NCBI GenBank assembly: GCA_958295865.1
Contig: CATQHF010000001.1
Coordinates: 62,001-126,000, forward strand
Reading direction: 5' to 3'
Origin: an uncultured Dehalococcoidia bacterium
GTDB taxonomy: Bacteria > Chloroflexota > Dehalococcoidia > Lucifugimonadales > JADFKI01
DNA length: 64,000 bases
The position numbers and the translations under genes are program-made. A model generated the notes under the pieces. That model ran no database searches. It was not told where the DNA came from and saw nothing but the letters and a program-made list of their open reading frames with translations. Shown one piece after another: positions 17,197 to 25,344 of the stretch. The stretch's first letter is position 1; the number at the start of each line of letters is the position of its first letter.

Positions 17197-17970
17197 TCAA
17201 AACGCCACATACCCCCCATCGACAGGTATCGACACCCCCGTAACATAATCCGACGCCCCCGCCGCCAGAAACACCGCCGTCCCCGCCATATCGTCCGGTC
17301 TCCCCCAGCGCCCGTGCGGTATCCGCGCCGAAATCAGCTCATACCGCTCGCGGAACACATCCTCCGTCCGCAGCGGCTCCGTCAAGTCCGTCTCTATCCA
17401 GCCCGGCAATATCGCGTTCACCTGTATATTATCCTTCGCCCACGCCGTCGCCAGACTCTTCGTAAGCTGCACCACGCCCCCTTTGCTCGCCGAATACGGC
17501 ATCACAAGGTCATGCCCGAATATGGAAGTCATAGAGCCGATATTGATAATCTTGCCCCCGCCCGCAGCCGCCATGTGCGGATACGCCTCCCGGCACGGCA
17601 AAAAAGTCCCCGTCAGATTGATGTCCATAATCAGATTCCAGTCATCCAGCGTATAATCCTGCGGCGCTTTGCGTATCCCGATGCCCGCATTATTCACCAG
17701 AATATCCAGCCTGCCGAACTCATCCAGCGCCCGCCTCACCATATCCCTTACCTCATCCTCATTCTGCACATTCGTCGTAATCCCCACCGCACGCGCCCCC
17801 AGCGATTGCAGCCGCCGCACCGCCGCATCCGTCTTCTCCCGATTGCGCGCCGCGACCAAAACATCAGCCCCCGCCTCCGCCAGCCCAACCGCCATGCCAA
17901 GCCCAATCCCCCCATTCCCCCCCGTAACCACCGCCGCCTTCCCGCTCAAATCAAACATCCCGTTGCTCAT
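17197..17970 (-). CDS. Short-chain dehydrogenase/reductase
   Basis: 257 residues from the ATG at 17970, which overlaps the upstream stop (ATGA) and follows GGGGAGAGG; an upstream in-frame start is less likely. Classical SDR features: cofactor loop TGGNGGIG (residues 16-23), LVNNAGIGI, catalytic Ser in IGSMTSIFG, and Y-x-x-x-K in MPYSASKGG. The C-terminus YVTGVSIPVDGGYVAF is typical. It catalyses NAD(P)-dependent oxidation of an alcohol or reduction of a ketone; the closest feel is gluconate 5-dehydrogenase/3-oxoacyl reductase-like, but substrate is not determined. It lies in the catabolic block beside the amidase and LLM genes. Confidence 0.93.
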   Translation of the reverse strand: MSNGMFDLSGKAAVVTGGNGGIGLGMAVGLAEAGADVLVAARNREKTDAAVRRLQSLGARAVGITTNVQNEDEVRDMVRRALDEFGRLDILVNNAGIGIRKAPQDYTLDDWNLIMDINLTGTFLPCREAYPHMAAAGGGKIINIGSMTSIFGHDLVMPYSASKGGVVQLTKSLATAWAKDNIQVNAILPGWIETDLTEPLRTEDVFRERYELISARIPHGRWGRPDDMAGTAVFLAAGASDYVTGVSIPVDGGYVAF

Positions 17971-18338
17971 TGCGCCTCTCCCCAATCATCAAAACCGAGG
18001 ATTGAATCATCCTCGTCCGGCTCGAAATAGTCGTAGTAGCCATCCGCCATCATTTCAATCCACTCATTCGCTCTCGCCTCCATACCCTTCTGAACATCCT
18101 CGACCTCATCCTTATAATCCCTGCGAACCCTGCCGTCAAACCATACATCGAGACATCTGCGTCTATGCCAATCCCAAATGCAAAGTTTGCCGTAATCGCC
18201 CTTCACCTTTATGAACAATCGCATCCCTTTATAGATGCGATAATACTCATAGGACTTACGCAGTTGAGCGCGATTTCGTACTTGAAACGGGTCAATCTCA
18301 TGTAGGAGTTCATATTCAAGTGCGTAAGTCCTGCCCAA
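17967..18338 (-). CDS. Hypothetical protein whose N-terminus is encoded by a MITE-2 copy
   Basis: Up to 123 residues if translation begins at the TTG at 18338. Residues 4-29 are translated from a MITE-2 copy (18251-18332), giving ALEYELLHEIDPFQVRNRAQ; the same reading is possible in other copies. The non-repeat part (about residue 30 on, YEYYRIYKGMRLFIKVKGDYG) is an unrecognised acidic, aromatic-rich protein ending DYFEPDEDDSILGFDDWGE. An internal ATG at 18224 would exclude the repeat but has no well-spaced ribosome site. The stop overlaps the SDR start by ATGA, so translation here may feed the SDR. Either the element supplied a new start, or the original 5' end was lost. Confidence 0.5.
   Translation of the reverse strand: MGRTYALEYELLHEIDPFQVRNRAQLRKSYEYYRIYKGMRLFIKVKGDYGKLCIWDWHRRRCLDVWFDGRVRRDYKDEVEDVQKGMEARANEWIEMMADGYYDYFEPDEDDSILGFDDWGEAQ
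18251..18332. mobile_element. MITE-2 copy (inverted) inside a gene 5' end
   Basis: 82 bp, AGGACTTACGC at 18251 and GCGTAAGTCCT ending at 18332, in inverse orientation relative to the copies at 3.6-12.9 kb. An A/T repeat (AATTCTTAATTCTTAATTTC) follows. Confidence 0.8.
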
Positions 18339-18375
18339 TTCTTAATTCTTAATTTCTAATTCTTAATTCCGCCCC

Positions 18376-19788
18376 CTAATCGGCATCGACGGGCGGGTGT
18401 AGATTGTGCCAATCGGTTGCTTGCTCGAAGGCGTTGCCGATGCGACACAGCAGCGGTTCGGATAGAGACTTGCCCACGAATTGCAGGCTCAACGGCAGCC
18501 CGTCGCCGCTGAGTCCGCAGGGCAGCGACAGGGTGGGCGCGCCGTTGTAGTCGTATGGCACGGTGTATCGCTGGAACGATGTTCCCCTGTCGCCGCTCAT
18601 AGGTCCGTACATCTCTTCCGGGGTGATGGCGCGCGCGGGCGACATCGTGGACGGACACGCGAGAGCGTCTATGTCGCGGAAGGCGTGCCTGATTAGGCCA
18701 TTGAGTTCGGCGCGCAGGTTATTGGCGGCGGCATAGTCCGCGCCCGTTACGGCAGCGCCCATATCGAGCCAGCCGCGGAACCAAGGTCCGTAGTCGTCGC
18801 GGCGGGATGGGTAATTCGCCTTGTGCGCGGCAACGGCTTCCGCCGAGCAGAGGATGGGCCAGGCGGGCAGGTAGCCGTCCACATCGGGCATCTGCACGGG
18901 GACTATCTCCGCGCCGAGCTCTTTCATGACTTCGACGCCGGCGAGTACGGCAGCAGCAAGTTCGGGGGCGACGCCGTCGGTGGCGTACTTCTCATCCAAG
19001 CCGATGCGAACGCCCTTGACGCCGCCATCTATGCCTTCGAGCATATCGGGGGTGGGCGCGGGCAGCGATGTCGGGTCGTTGGGGTCATATCCGGCGATTG
19101 CTTGGAGCGCTATCGCGGCGTCTGCAGAACTGCGGGTGAGTGGGCCAACATGGTCAAGGGATTCGGCGAGGGCAAGCACTCCGTAGCGGCTGACGCGCCC
19201 CCATGTGGGCTTGAGTCCGACAGTGCCGCAGGCGGCGGCGGGGAAGCGAATCGAGCCGCCGGTGTCGCTGCCGAGCGAGCCGAAGCACAGCCCGGCGGCG
19301 GTGGCGACGCCCGAACCGCTGGACGATGAGCCTGCCCAGCGCGCGGTATTCCAGGGGTTCAGCGGCAAGTCGAGCGCGGGATTGTAGCCGCCCATCGCGC
19401 CTTCGGTGAGGTTCAGCTTGCCGAGCGGCACAGCGCCGGCGGCGTTAAGCCTGGCGACGACGGTCGAGTCGAAGGTCGGTACATGGTCGGCGTACACCTT
19501 GCTGCCGCCCATGGTGCGGACGCCATCCGTGAAGCAAAGGTCTTTGACGGCAAACGGGACGCCGTGCAGTGCGCCTCGGTATCGGCCCGCCGCGATTTCG
19601 GCTTCGGCGGCTTTGGCGGCTGCCTCGGCGTGGTCGGGCATCAGGGTTGCGTAGCTCCTATATGTGCCGTCAAGGTTCTCGATGCGGCGGAGCATGTATG
19701 CCGTAACCTCTACCGGCGAGAGTTGCCGCGTCTCGATGAGCGCCGCCAGTTCGGTGATGGTCTTGAAGTGCAGGGGTGTGTCAGCCAT
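18376..19788 (-). CDS. Amidase (amidase-signature family)
   Basis: 470 residues, ATG after AAGGAGAG. The Ser-cisSer-Lys triad is in place: K82 (GVPFAVKDLCF), the GSSSSGSG stretch at 153-160 holding the cis-Ser, and nucleophile S179 in GSDTGGSIR. Family members hydrolyse amides (GatA, acylamidases, aryl amidases). There are no gatB/gatC genes nearby and the context is catabolic, so a free amidase is more likely than a tRNA amidotransferase subunit. Located 37 bases downstream of a GMC oxidoreductase, same strand; the GMC pair and amidase may form one transcription unit. Confidence 0.93.
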   Translation of the reverse strand: MADTPLHFKTITELAALIETRQLSPVEVTAYMLRRIENLDGTYRSYATLMPDHAEAAAKAAEAEIAAGRYRGALHGVPFAVKDLCFTDGVRTMGGSKVYADHVPTFDSTVVARLNAAGAVPLGKLNLTEGAMGGYNPALDLPLNPWNTARWAGSSSSGSGVATAAGLCFGSLGSDTGGSIRFPAAACGTVGLKPTWGRVSRYGVLALAESLDHVGPLTRSSADAAIALQAIAGYDPNDPTSLPAPTPDMLEGIDGGVKGVRIGLDEKYATDGVAPELAAAVLAGVEVMKELGAEIVPVQMPDVDGYLPAWPILCSAEAVAAHKANYPSRRDDYGPWFRGWLDMGAAVTGADYAAANNLRAELNGLIRHAFRDIDALACPSTMSPARAITPEEMYGPMSGDRGTSFQRYTVPYDYNGAPTLSLPCGLSGDGLPLSLQFVGKSLSEPLLCRIGNAFEQATDWHNLHPPVDAD

Positions 19789-19825
19789 TTGTCGGCTCTC
19801 CTTGCGTGGGGGAGGATCTGTTGGA

Positions 19826-21376
19826 TTATTGGGCGCGCTCTTTGATGAAGTCGGCGATGCGCTCGCCTATCATCATGGTGGTTACATTGATATTAGCGCG
19901 GACGCAGTCGGGCATGATGGAGGCGTCGACGACGCGCAAGCCGTCTATGCCATGCACCTTGCCGTACTGGTCGACGACTGCCATAGGATCGTCGGCTGTG
20001 CCCATCTTGCAGGTGCATGATATGTGGTGGCCGGTGGTTACTTCGCGCAGCATCCATGCGTCGAGCAGGTCGTCGGACGCCAGGTCTTCGTCGGTAGGCT
20101 CGATGCGCTCTTGGATGATGTCCTTCCAGGCTTCATGCTCGCCGAGCTTGGAGCATATACGAAGGGCTTCGCGCATGCGCTCGCGGTCGAAGGCTTCTTG
20201 GAAGTAGTTGTAATCGAGCATGGGCTGCACGCTGGGATCTGCGGACTGGAGCTTGAGTTCGCCCGCGCCGACGGCGAGGTCTAGCCCGACAATCATGCGT
20301 ATGCCGATGGGAGACATGCGGTCGCCGCCGCGATCGACGCGGTCGGTGGCGAAGATGTTCATATAGACGATCATGTCGTTTTCAAGGTCAGAGCCGCTCG
20401 CGGTATAGCGCAGCCCGAACTGGATGCGGGGGCCAAAGGTCTCGAGGTCATATTCGGGCTTGGTCTTCCAAGTAACATAGACGAGGGGGTGGTCGCGGAG
20501 ATTCTGCCCGACGCCGGGGGCGTCCTTGACGACGGGGATGCCGATGTCGCCAAGATGTTCGGCGGGGCCGATGCCGGACAGCATGAGGATCTGGGGCGAG
20601 CCGACCGCGCCGGCGCTGAGGATAATCTCGTCGCCCTCGGCGACGAAGCGCTCGCCGCCGCTCTCGACATCGACGCCGGTCGCTCTGCTGCCGTCGAAGA
20701 CGACGCGATGGACTAGGCAGTTGGGGCGGATGGTGAGGTTGAGGCGGTGGCGCGATAGGCTGAGGTAGCCGAGGTTGGTGCTCCAGCGTATGCCGTCGGG
20801 ATTGTTGAGGGGCAGGGGGCCCACGCCCGTAGTGTCGGGCGCGTTGTGGTCGGGGCAGTCGAGGAAGCCGTAGTCGAGGCAAGACTCGTAGAACGCCTTG
20901 GACGCGCCGCGCCAAGTTTCTTCGGGGAAGCGGTGGCAGATGATGGGGCCGTCGGTGCCGTGGAAGTCGTCGCTGAATGTGGTGTCGGTTTCGAGCTTGC
21001 GGAAGTATGGCAGGGAGTTCTCGAAAGTCCATTCGTGGTTGCCCCATTCCGCCCAGCGGTCGTAGTCGTCGGGAACGCCGCGCAGGAATATCTGGCCGTT
21101 GATAGCGCTGGAGCCGCCTGTTACCTTGCCGCGCGGCACCATCATGGGCTGCGCCTGCTCCGTGGCGCGGGCGGTGAACTGCCAGTTATGGTCGCTGGTC
21201 ATAATGTCGGTAGCGGATGCGTAGCCGTACTTGACCTCTTCGGGGAGGTGGTCGATGTCGGCGTAGTCGGGGCCCGCTTCAAGCAGCAGGACGGAGACAC
21301 TGGGGTCTTCCGTGAGGCGAGTGGCAAGGATTGCGCCGGCCGATCCCGCGCCAATGATAACATAGTCGTATTTCAT
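19826..21376 (-). CDS. GMC-family FAD-dependent oxidoreductase (copy 1)
   Basis: 516 residues, ATG after GGAGGAAAA. N-terminal FAD-binding IIGAGSAGAILATRLTED with acidic E at LLLEAGPDY; GMC signature 1 GGSSAINGQIFLRGVPDDYD; signature 2 GAVGSPQILMLSGIGP. The C-terminal catalytic region reads HHISCTCKMGTADDPMAV and ends in the VVDASIMPDC/INVTTMMIGERIADF pattern. Note SCTC where most relatives, including the paralogue next door, have SGTC. GMC enzymes oxidise alcohols (choline, alkanols, polyethylene glycol, sugars); substrate unknown. There is no signal peptide, so it is cytoplasmic. Confidence 0.94.
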   Translation of the reverse strand: MKYDYVIIGAGSAGAILATRLTEDPSVSVLLLEAGPDYADIDHLPEEVKYGYASATDIMTSDHNWQFTARATEQAQPMMVPRGKVTGGSSAINGQIFLRGVPDDYDRWAEWGNHEWTFENSLPYFRKLETDTTFSDDFHGTDGPIICHRFPEETWRGASKAFYESCLDYGFLDCPDHNAPDTTGVGPLPLNNPDGIRWSTNLGYLSLSRHRLNLTIRPNCLVHRVVFDGSRATGVDVESGGERFVAEGDEIILSAGAVGSPQILMLSGIGPAEHLGDIGIPVVKDAPGVGQNLRDHPLVYVTWKTKPEYDLETFGPRIQFGLRYTASGSDLENDMIVYMNIFATDRVDRGGDRMSPIGIRMIVGLDLAVGAGELKLQSADPSVQPMLDYNYFQEAFDRERMREALRICSKLGEHEAWKDIIQERIEPTDEDLASDDLLDAWMLREVTTGHHISCTCKMGTADDPMAVVDQYGKVHGIDGLRVVDASIMPDCVRANINVTTMMIGERIADFIKERAQ

Positions 21377-21417
21377 GTTTTTCCTCCGCTGATGGATGGG
21401 GTTTTTGTTTCCTCGTC

Positions 21418-22983
21418 TTATGTGCCGGCTTTGATGAAGTCGGAGATGCGTTCGCCTATTGCCATGGAGGTGGCGTTGGTATTGGCGCGGATGCAGTCGG
21501 GCATGACGGATGCGTCGGCTACGCGCAAGCCTTGTATGCCGCGCAGCCTGCCGTACTGGTCGACGACTGCCATGGGATCGTCGTCGGCGCCCATCTTGCA
21601 GGTGCCGGATATGTGATGGCTGGTTCTGACATTTCGCATCATCCAGGCGTCGATGGTCTGCTCAGATTCCAGGTCGGCGTCGGTGGGGGTTCGCAGTTCT
21701 TGTATCAGATCCGCGAGCGCGTCGTTCTTGGCGAGTTCCAGGCATATATGAACGGATTCTCGCAGGCGCTTGATGTCGAATTCGGTTGCCAGCAGGTTGT
21801 AGTCGAGGTAGGGCTGGATGCGCGGGGATGCGGCTCGGAGGCGCATCTCTCCGGCGGATTCGGCGAGGTAGATGGCGGCAATCATGCCGATTCCTATGGC
21901 TTCGGAGGCGGGGTCTGTATAGTATAGGTCGCGCGTGGCGTAGGAGAAGGGGTGTATGAGCATGTCGTTTCGCAGTGATGAGCCTTCGGCAGTGTAGCGC
22001 AGGACGAATTGGATGCGCGGAGCGAGGCTGTCCTGCCGAAATGCGGGCTTGGTATTCCAAGTGAGCTGGACTTGCGGATGGTCGCGCAGGTTTTTGCCCA
22101 CGCCGGGGGAGTCGTGGATGACGGGGATGCCCATGTCGCTGATGTGGTCGGCGGGGCCGATGCCGGATAGCATGAGAAGGTGGGGCGAGCCGATTGCGCC
22201 GGCGGACAGGATTATTTCGTCGCCATAGACGGATTGCAGCTCGCCGTCTGCCTCGAACTCGACGCCGACGGCTCTTTTGTTGTCCGATGGATCGAAGATG
22301 AGGCGGTGCGCCAGAGCGCGCGCGACGATGGTGAGGTTGGGGCGTTCGCGCGCTTGGCTGAGATAGCCGATGGCGGTGCTCCATCGGATGCGGTTGGGGT
22401 TGTTGAAGGGGGAGGGGCCGACGCCGGTTGAGTCGGGGTCGTTGTGGTCGGGGCAGTCGGGGAAGCCGTATTCGCGGCAAGCCTGATACCATGCGCGCTG
22501 GTCGGGAAGCCACTCATTCGACTGGTAGCGCCTGACGATGGTGGGGCCGTCAACGCCGTGGAAGTCGTCGGCGAAGTTGGTGTCGGTTTCCATGCGGCGG
22601 AAGTAGGGTATGAGTTTTTGGAAGCTCCATTCGTCGTTGCCCCAGGATGCCCAATCGTCGTAGTCCTCGGGGACGCCGCGCAGGAATATCTGAGCGTTGA
22701 CGGCTGAGGAGCCGCCGGTCGTCTTGCCGCGCGGCACGAGCATGGGCCGTGCCTGTTCGGTGGATTTGGCGACGAAGTGCCAACGATGCTCCGTGCCGAG
22801 CGCGTCCATGGTTGCCCTGCCATGCCCGTAGCCGTACTTTATATCGGGGGGCATGGTGTCCAGGTCGGGGTAGTCGGGGCCTGCCTCTATGAGCAGCACG
22901 GAGGCGTTGGGGTCTTCGGTGAGGCGGGTGGCAATGATCGCGCCCGCTGAGCCTGCGCCTACCACGATGTGGTCGTAGTTCAT
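21418..22983 (-). CDS. GMC-family FAD-dependent oxidoreductase (copy 2)
   Basis: 521 residues, ATG after AAGGAGAAACC. Motifs parallel the downstream paralogue: VVGAGSAGAIIATRLTED, GGSSAVNAQIFLRGVPEDYD, GAIGSPHLLMLSGIGP, HHISGTCKMGADDDPMAV and the C-terminal SVMPDCIRANTNATSMAIGE. The two proteins are similar throughout and encoded 41 bases apart on the same strand, so they arose by tandem duplication and then diverged, presumably to oxidise related alcohols (inference). The intergenic spacing and shared direction support co-transcription. Confidence 0.94.
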   Translation of the reverse strand: MNYDHIVVGAGSAGAIIATRLTEDPNASVLLIEAGPDYPDLDTMPPDIKYGYGHGRATMDALGTEHRWHFVAKSTEQARPMLVPRGKTTGGSSAVNAQIFLRGVPEDYDDWASWGNDEWSFQKLIPYFRRMETDTNFADDFHGVDGPTIVRRYQSNEWLPDQRAWYQACREYGFPDCPDHNDPDSTGVGPSPFNNPNRIRWSTAIGYLSQARERPNLTIVARALAHRLIFDPSDNKRAVGVEFEADGELQSVYGDEIILSAGAIGSPHLLMLSGIGPADHISDMGIPVIHDSPGVGKNLRDHPQVQLTWNTKPAFRQDSLAPRIQFVLRYTAEGSSLRNDMLIHPFSYATRDLYYTDPASEAIGIGMIAAIYLAESAGEMRLRAASPRIQPYLDYNLLATEFDIKRLRESVHICLELAKNDALADLIQELRTPTDADLESEQTIDAWMMRNVRTSHHISGTCKMGADDDPMAVVDQYGRLRGIQGLRVADASVMPDCIRANTNATSMAIGERISDFIKAGT

Positions 22984-23046
22984 GGTTTCTCCTTGGGGCT
23001 GACACCGCCGTACAGGATGGTCAGGGTGGAAGCAGGCGCAAGTATA

Positions 23047-24012
23047 TCAGGCGTCGCGGGCGCAGCGAAAGCCTAGATTGCCGGTGGAGCTGTCGGGTGT
23101 GTTGGAGGTGCGGGCGGCGACGCGGTAGCGGTTGCAGTATGAGTCGTGGCAGAGGTATGAGCCGCCGCGTATGGTCTTGGAATTGCCGGATGGGGGACCT
23201 TGCGGGTTGTCGCGGGGCGCGGAGATGTGGAAGGTGGGGCTGAACCAGTCGTGCGTCCATTCCCATACATTGCCGACGATGTTGTAGATGCCGTAGCCGT
23301 TGGGCCGGTAGGCGGTTACGGGCGCTGTGCCCTTGTGGCCGTCGTCGCCGGTGTTGGTGTCGGGGAATGCGCCTTGCCAGATGTTGCACTGGTGCTTGCC
23401 GCCGGGGGTGAGGTCGTCGCCCCATGGGTAGCGCTTCTGGGAGAGGCCGCCGCGCGCGGCGAATTCCCATTCGGCTTCGGTGGGGAGGCGCTTGCCCGCC
23501 CAATCGCAGTAGGCGGCGGCGTCGTTCCAAGAGACATGGGTTACGGGATGATCCCAGCGCTGCTTGAGGTTGGAGCCGGCGCCTTCGGGTCTGCGCCAGT
23601 ACGCGCCGTTGACGACCCACCACCAGGGGGCATCGGCGGCGGCTTGCTTTGCGGTGGCGCGCGCCTTCGCTCTGACGAACATGTGAAAGACGAATGACCA
23701 GCCGAAGCGCTCGGCGTCGGTCTTGTAGCCGGCGTCGCGGGCGAAGCGGTCGAATTGGGTGTTGGTTACGGCGCAGGCGTCGATGTAGAAGGGGTTGACG
23801 CGGACGGGGCGGACGGGGCCTTCGCCGTCGGCGGGGAAGCCGTCATCGTCGTTGGTGCCCATGAGGAAGTTGCCGCCGGGGAGCAGCGCCATGCCGTTGG
23901 CGCTTTCGGCGCTGGGGTTGCTGGTTGCGGCGGGGCGCGTGCGGGTTGCTGGCGCGGCGGATGGCGGGCGAGCTGCGGCGCAGCAGGGGGATGGGCTGTG
24001 GTTTTGCGGCAT
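23047..24012 (-). CDS. Formylglycine-generating enzyme (SUMF1/FGE family)
   Basis: 321 residues. After a 40-residue Ala/Pro-rich leader the FGE domain begins MALLPGGNFLMGTNDDDG. The C-terminal RGGSYLCHDSYCNRYR carries the Cys pair (C288, C293) that binds copper in authentic FGEs, and the tail NTPDSSTGNLGFRCA is nearly the human/actinobacterial consensus. Such enzymes oxidise the Cys of the C-x-P-x-R motif in sulfatases to formylglycine, activating them. The likely client is the sulfatase at 34585-36270, whose motif is CCPSR. The ATG has only a weak ribosome site and the leader is unusual, so the true N-terminus could be nearer residue 41. Confidence 0.92.
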   Translation of the reverse strand: MPQNHSPSPCCAAARPPSAAPATRTRPAATSNPSAESANGMALLPGGNFLMGTNDDDGFPADGEGPVRPVRVNPFYIDACAVTNTQFDRFARDAGYKTDAERFGWSFVFHMFVRAKARATAKQAAADAPWWWVVNGAYWRRPEGAGSNLKQRWDHPVTHVSWNDAAAYCDWAGKRLPTEAEWEFAARGGLSQKRYPWGDDLTPGGKHQCNIWQGAFPDTNTGDDGHKGTAPVTAYRPNGYGIYNIVGNVWEWTHDWFSPTFHISAPRDNPQGPPSGNSKTIRGGSYLCHDSYCNRYRVAARTSNTPDSSTGNLGFRCARDA

Positions 24013-24017
24013 GGGAA

Positions 24018-24437
24018 TTATCCTGGATGTTGTATGAGCGTCAGTCCGAGTATGCGCTGAACATGGCTGAAGTCTCTATCATGCGCGACCAAAGGACAGT
24101 CAAGCATTATGGCGGTAGAGGCTATCCATGCGTCCGCTACTTTGAGTTCGCGTCCAACTCTTCTGGTCTTACTACGCAAGTCGGCGGAAATACCAACAAG
24201 TTCTTCGGTGGGCCAGACCACATCGAATCGTCTCAGATGTGCATCTAAATCTCTCCTTCTTTTGTCTCCCCAGTTGGCATTGTACGCGCCATACCAAGAT
24301 TCTTGTAAAGTCTGAAACGATATTAGAGATTGGCAGCCTTCAATCTTACTTTGATAATAGGAGTGTGTTGAATCGTTGGGACGGAGCAATATGGACACAA
24401 CGCTCGTATCTAGCACGAGGCGTTCTCTGTGTATCAT
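24018..24437 (-). CDS. PIN-domain ribonuclease toxin (VapC-like)
   Basis: 139 residues. The four acidic PIN positions are visible: D in VLDTSVVS, E in FQTLQESWYG, D in KVADAWIAST and D in VAHDRDFSH. PIN toxins cleave RNA with Mg2+ and are held inactive by a partner antitoxin. The ATG overlaps the stop of the preceding gene (ATGA at 24434-24437), a classic toxin-antitoxin arrangement. It is longer than the VapC at 33704-34069 and only distantly similar. It lies 5 bases from the FGE start, but a functional link is unlikely. Confidence 0.85.
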   Translation of the reverse strand: MIHRERLVLDTSVVSILLRPNDSTHSYYQSKIEGCQSLISFQTLQESWYGAYNANWGDKRRRDLDAHLRRFDVVWPTEELVGISADLRSKTRRVGRELKVADAWIASTAIMLDCPLVAHDRDFSHVQRILGLTLIQHPG

Positions 24438-24856
24438 ATATCACGCCCTTCGTGGATGACCCGGATAAACTCTTGCAGGTCTTGATCGCTTTCGAATGGG
24501 TCGTCTATGAGTAAGCCGTCGGCGCTTCTGAAGATTTTGGGAGATTTTGAGATGTCGCTCATGTCGAATGGCTGCGACCAGTGTCTATCGCCTTCGATGG
24601 TATCCACCGTGATGCTTGTCCATTCGTCATCCTTGTTCAAATTGCCCTTGCCTGTGATTTTCACGAACTTGGTGAATAGGTGCCGCATATCCTCGTCGAG
24701 TTCTTTGCTGAAGCGCAATTTAACGGATTTTCGGCTGAATCGCTCAAGGCGCGCGGTTTTCTTCGTCCAGTCCACAGCCATGAGCTTGCCCATGACGAGG
24801 GCGTCTTCTATGAACTCGTCGGGGTTTTTGTTTTGTTTGTGCGTGTGGTTCGTCAT
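24434..24856 (-). CDS. Putative antitoxin partner of the PIN toxin, unrecognised family
   Basis: 140 residues from the ATG at 24856, four bases after GGGAGGTG; an in-frame start four codons earlier is weaker. It does not resemble RHH, AbrB, Phd or MazE antitoxins. The middle (MGKLMAVDWTKKTARLERF, then VKLRFSKELDEDMRHLFTKFVKITGKG) alternates strands as in a small beta-barrel, and the tail FRSADGLLIDDPFESDQDLQ is acidic, as expected for a segment that threads into a PIN active site. Role as antitoxin is inferred from coupling and order only; alternative: an RNA/DNA-binding OB-like regulator. Confidence 0.7.
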   Translation of the reverse strand: MTNHTHKQNKNPDEFIEDALVMGKLMAVDWTKKTARLERFSRKSVKLRFSKELDEDMRHLFTKFVKITGKGNLNKDDEWTSITVDTIEGDRHWSQPFDMSDISKSPKIFRSADGLLIDDPFESDQDLQEFIRVIHEGRDI

Positions 24857-25344
24857 GACACCTCCCAAGGGGTGAGCGTGAAGGGATTATAGCAAAAGAC
24901 GGGGATGTTGGGTTTTTATGGTTTCCGTTCTTTTGGATATGGCCAGGGTAGAGCAAACAGCCAGTTGCCCATACGCGCGCCCATAAAAGGGATTGATTTA
25001 ATAGGGGAGGGGTATGTATTTGTTGCGGTATGGGCTATTGCGCTTATTCTGGCAAGGATTTTTCCTTGTCGCTTTGAATGGAGTGAGGGGTCTAAATCGC
25101 TATGGTATGGCAAGGATGGCTTGTGGATGGCGATTTTTGATTCCTCACTCCGTTCGGAATGACAGGAATGGAAGGCTCGGAATGACAGGAGTGGGATGCT
25201 CGGAATTGTAAGTGTTGGCTAATTCGCCGACATAGATAGATGCTCGGAAGGGTGAGCGTGCTGTGTTCGGGATAGGGGGCGACCGGCCGGTCGCCCCTAC
25301 CGGCCCCTGTCAGTTGGTAGAGGGGGAAGGATGAAGGGTTGGGT
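24857..25344. repeat. Intergenic with inverted R3 copy and 22-bp perfect palindrome
   Basis: R3 lies at 25067-25163 in inverse orientation (ends GAATGGAGTGAGG and CCTCACTCCGTTCGGAATGAC). At 25276-25297 GGGGCGACCGG is followed immediately by its reverse complement, a perfect palindrome about 50 bases past the serine hydrolase stop. It may act as a transcription end point, but no T-run follows on either strand. No gene seen. Confidence 0.6.

Noticed and set aside
19826-22983. The two GMC genes as one gene broken by a frameshift
   Set aside because: Each has its own ribosome site, a full FAD-binding N-terminus and a complete C-terminal catalytic region.
25276-25297. A 22-bp perfect palindrome as a proven terminator
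   Set aside because: It is placed suitably after the serine hydrolase gene, but no T-run follows on the minus strand and related palindromes occur elsewhere, so I list it only as a repeat.
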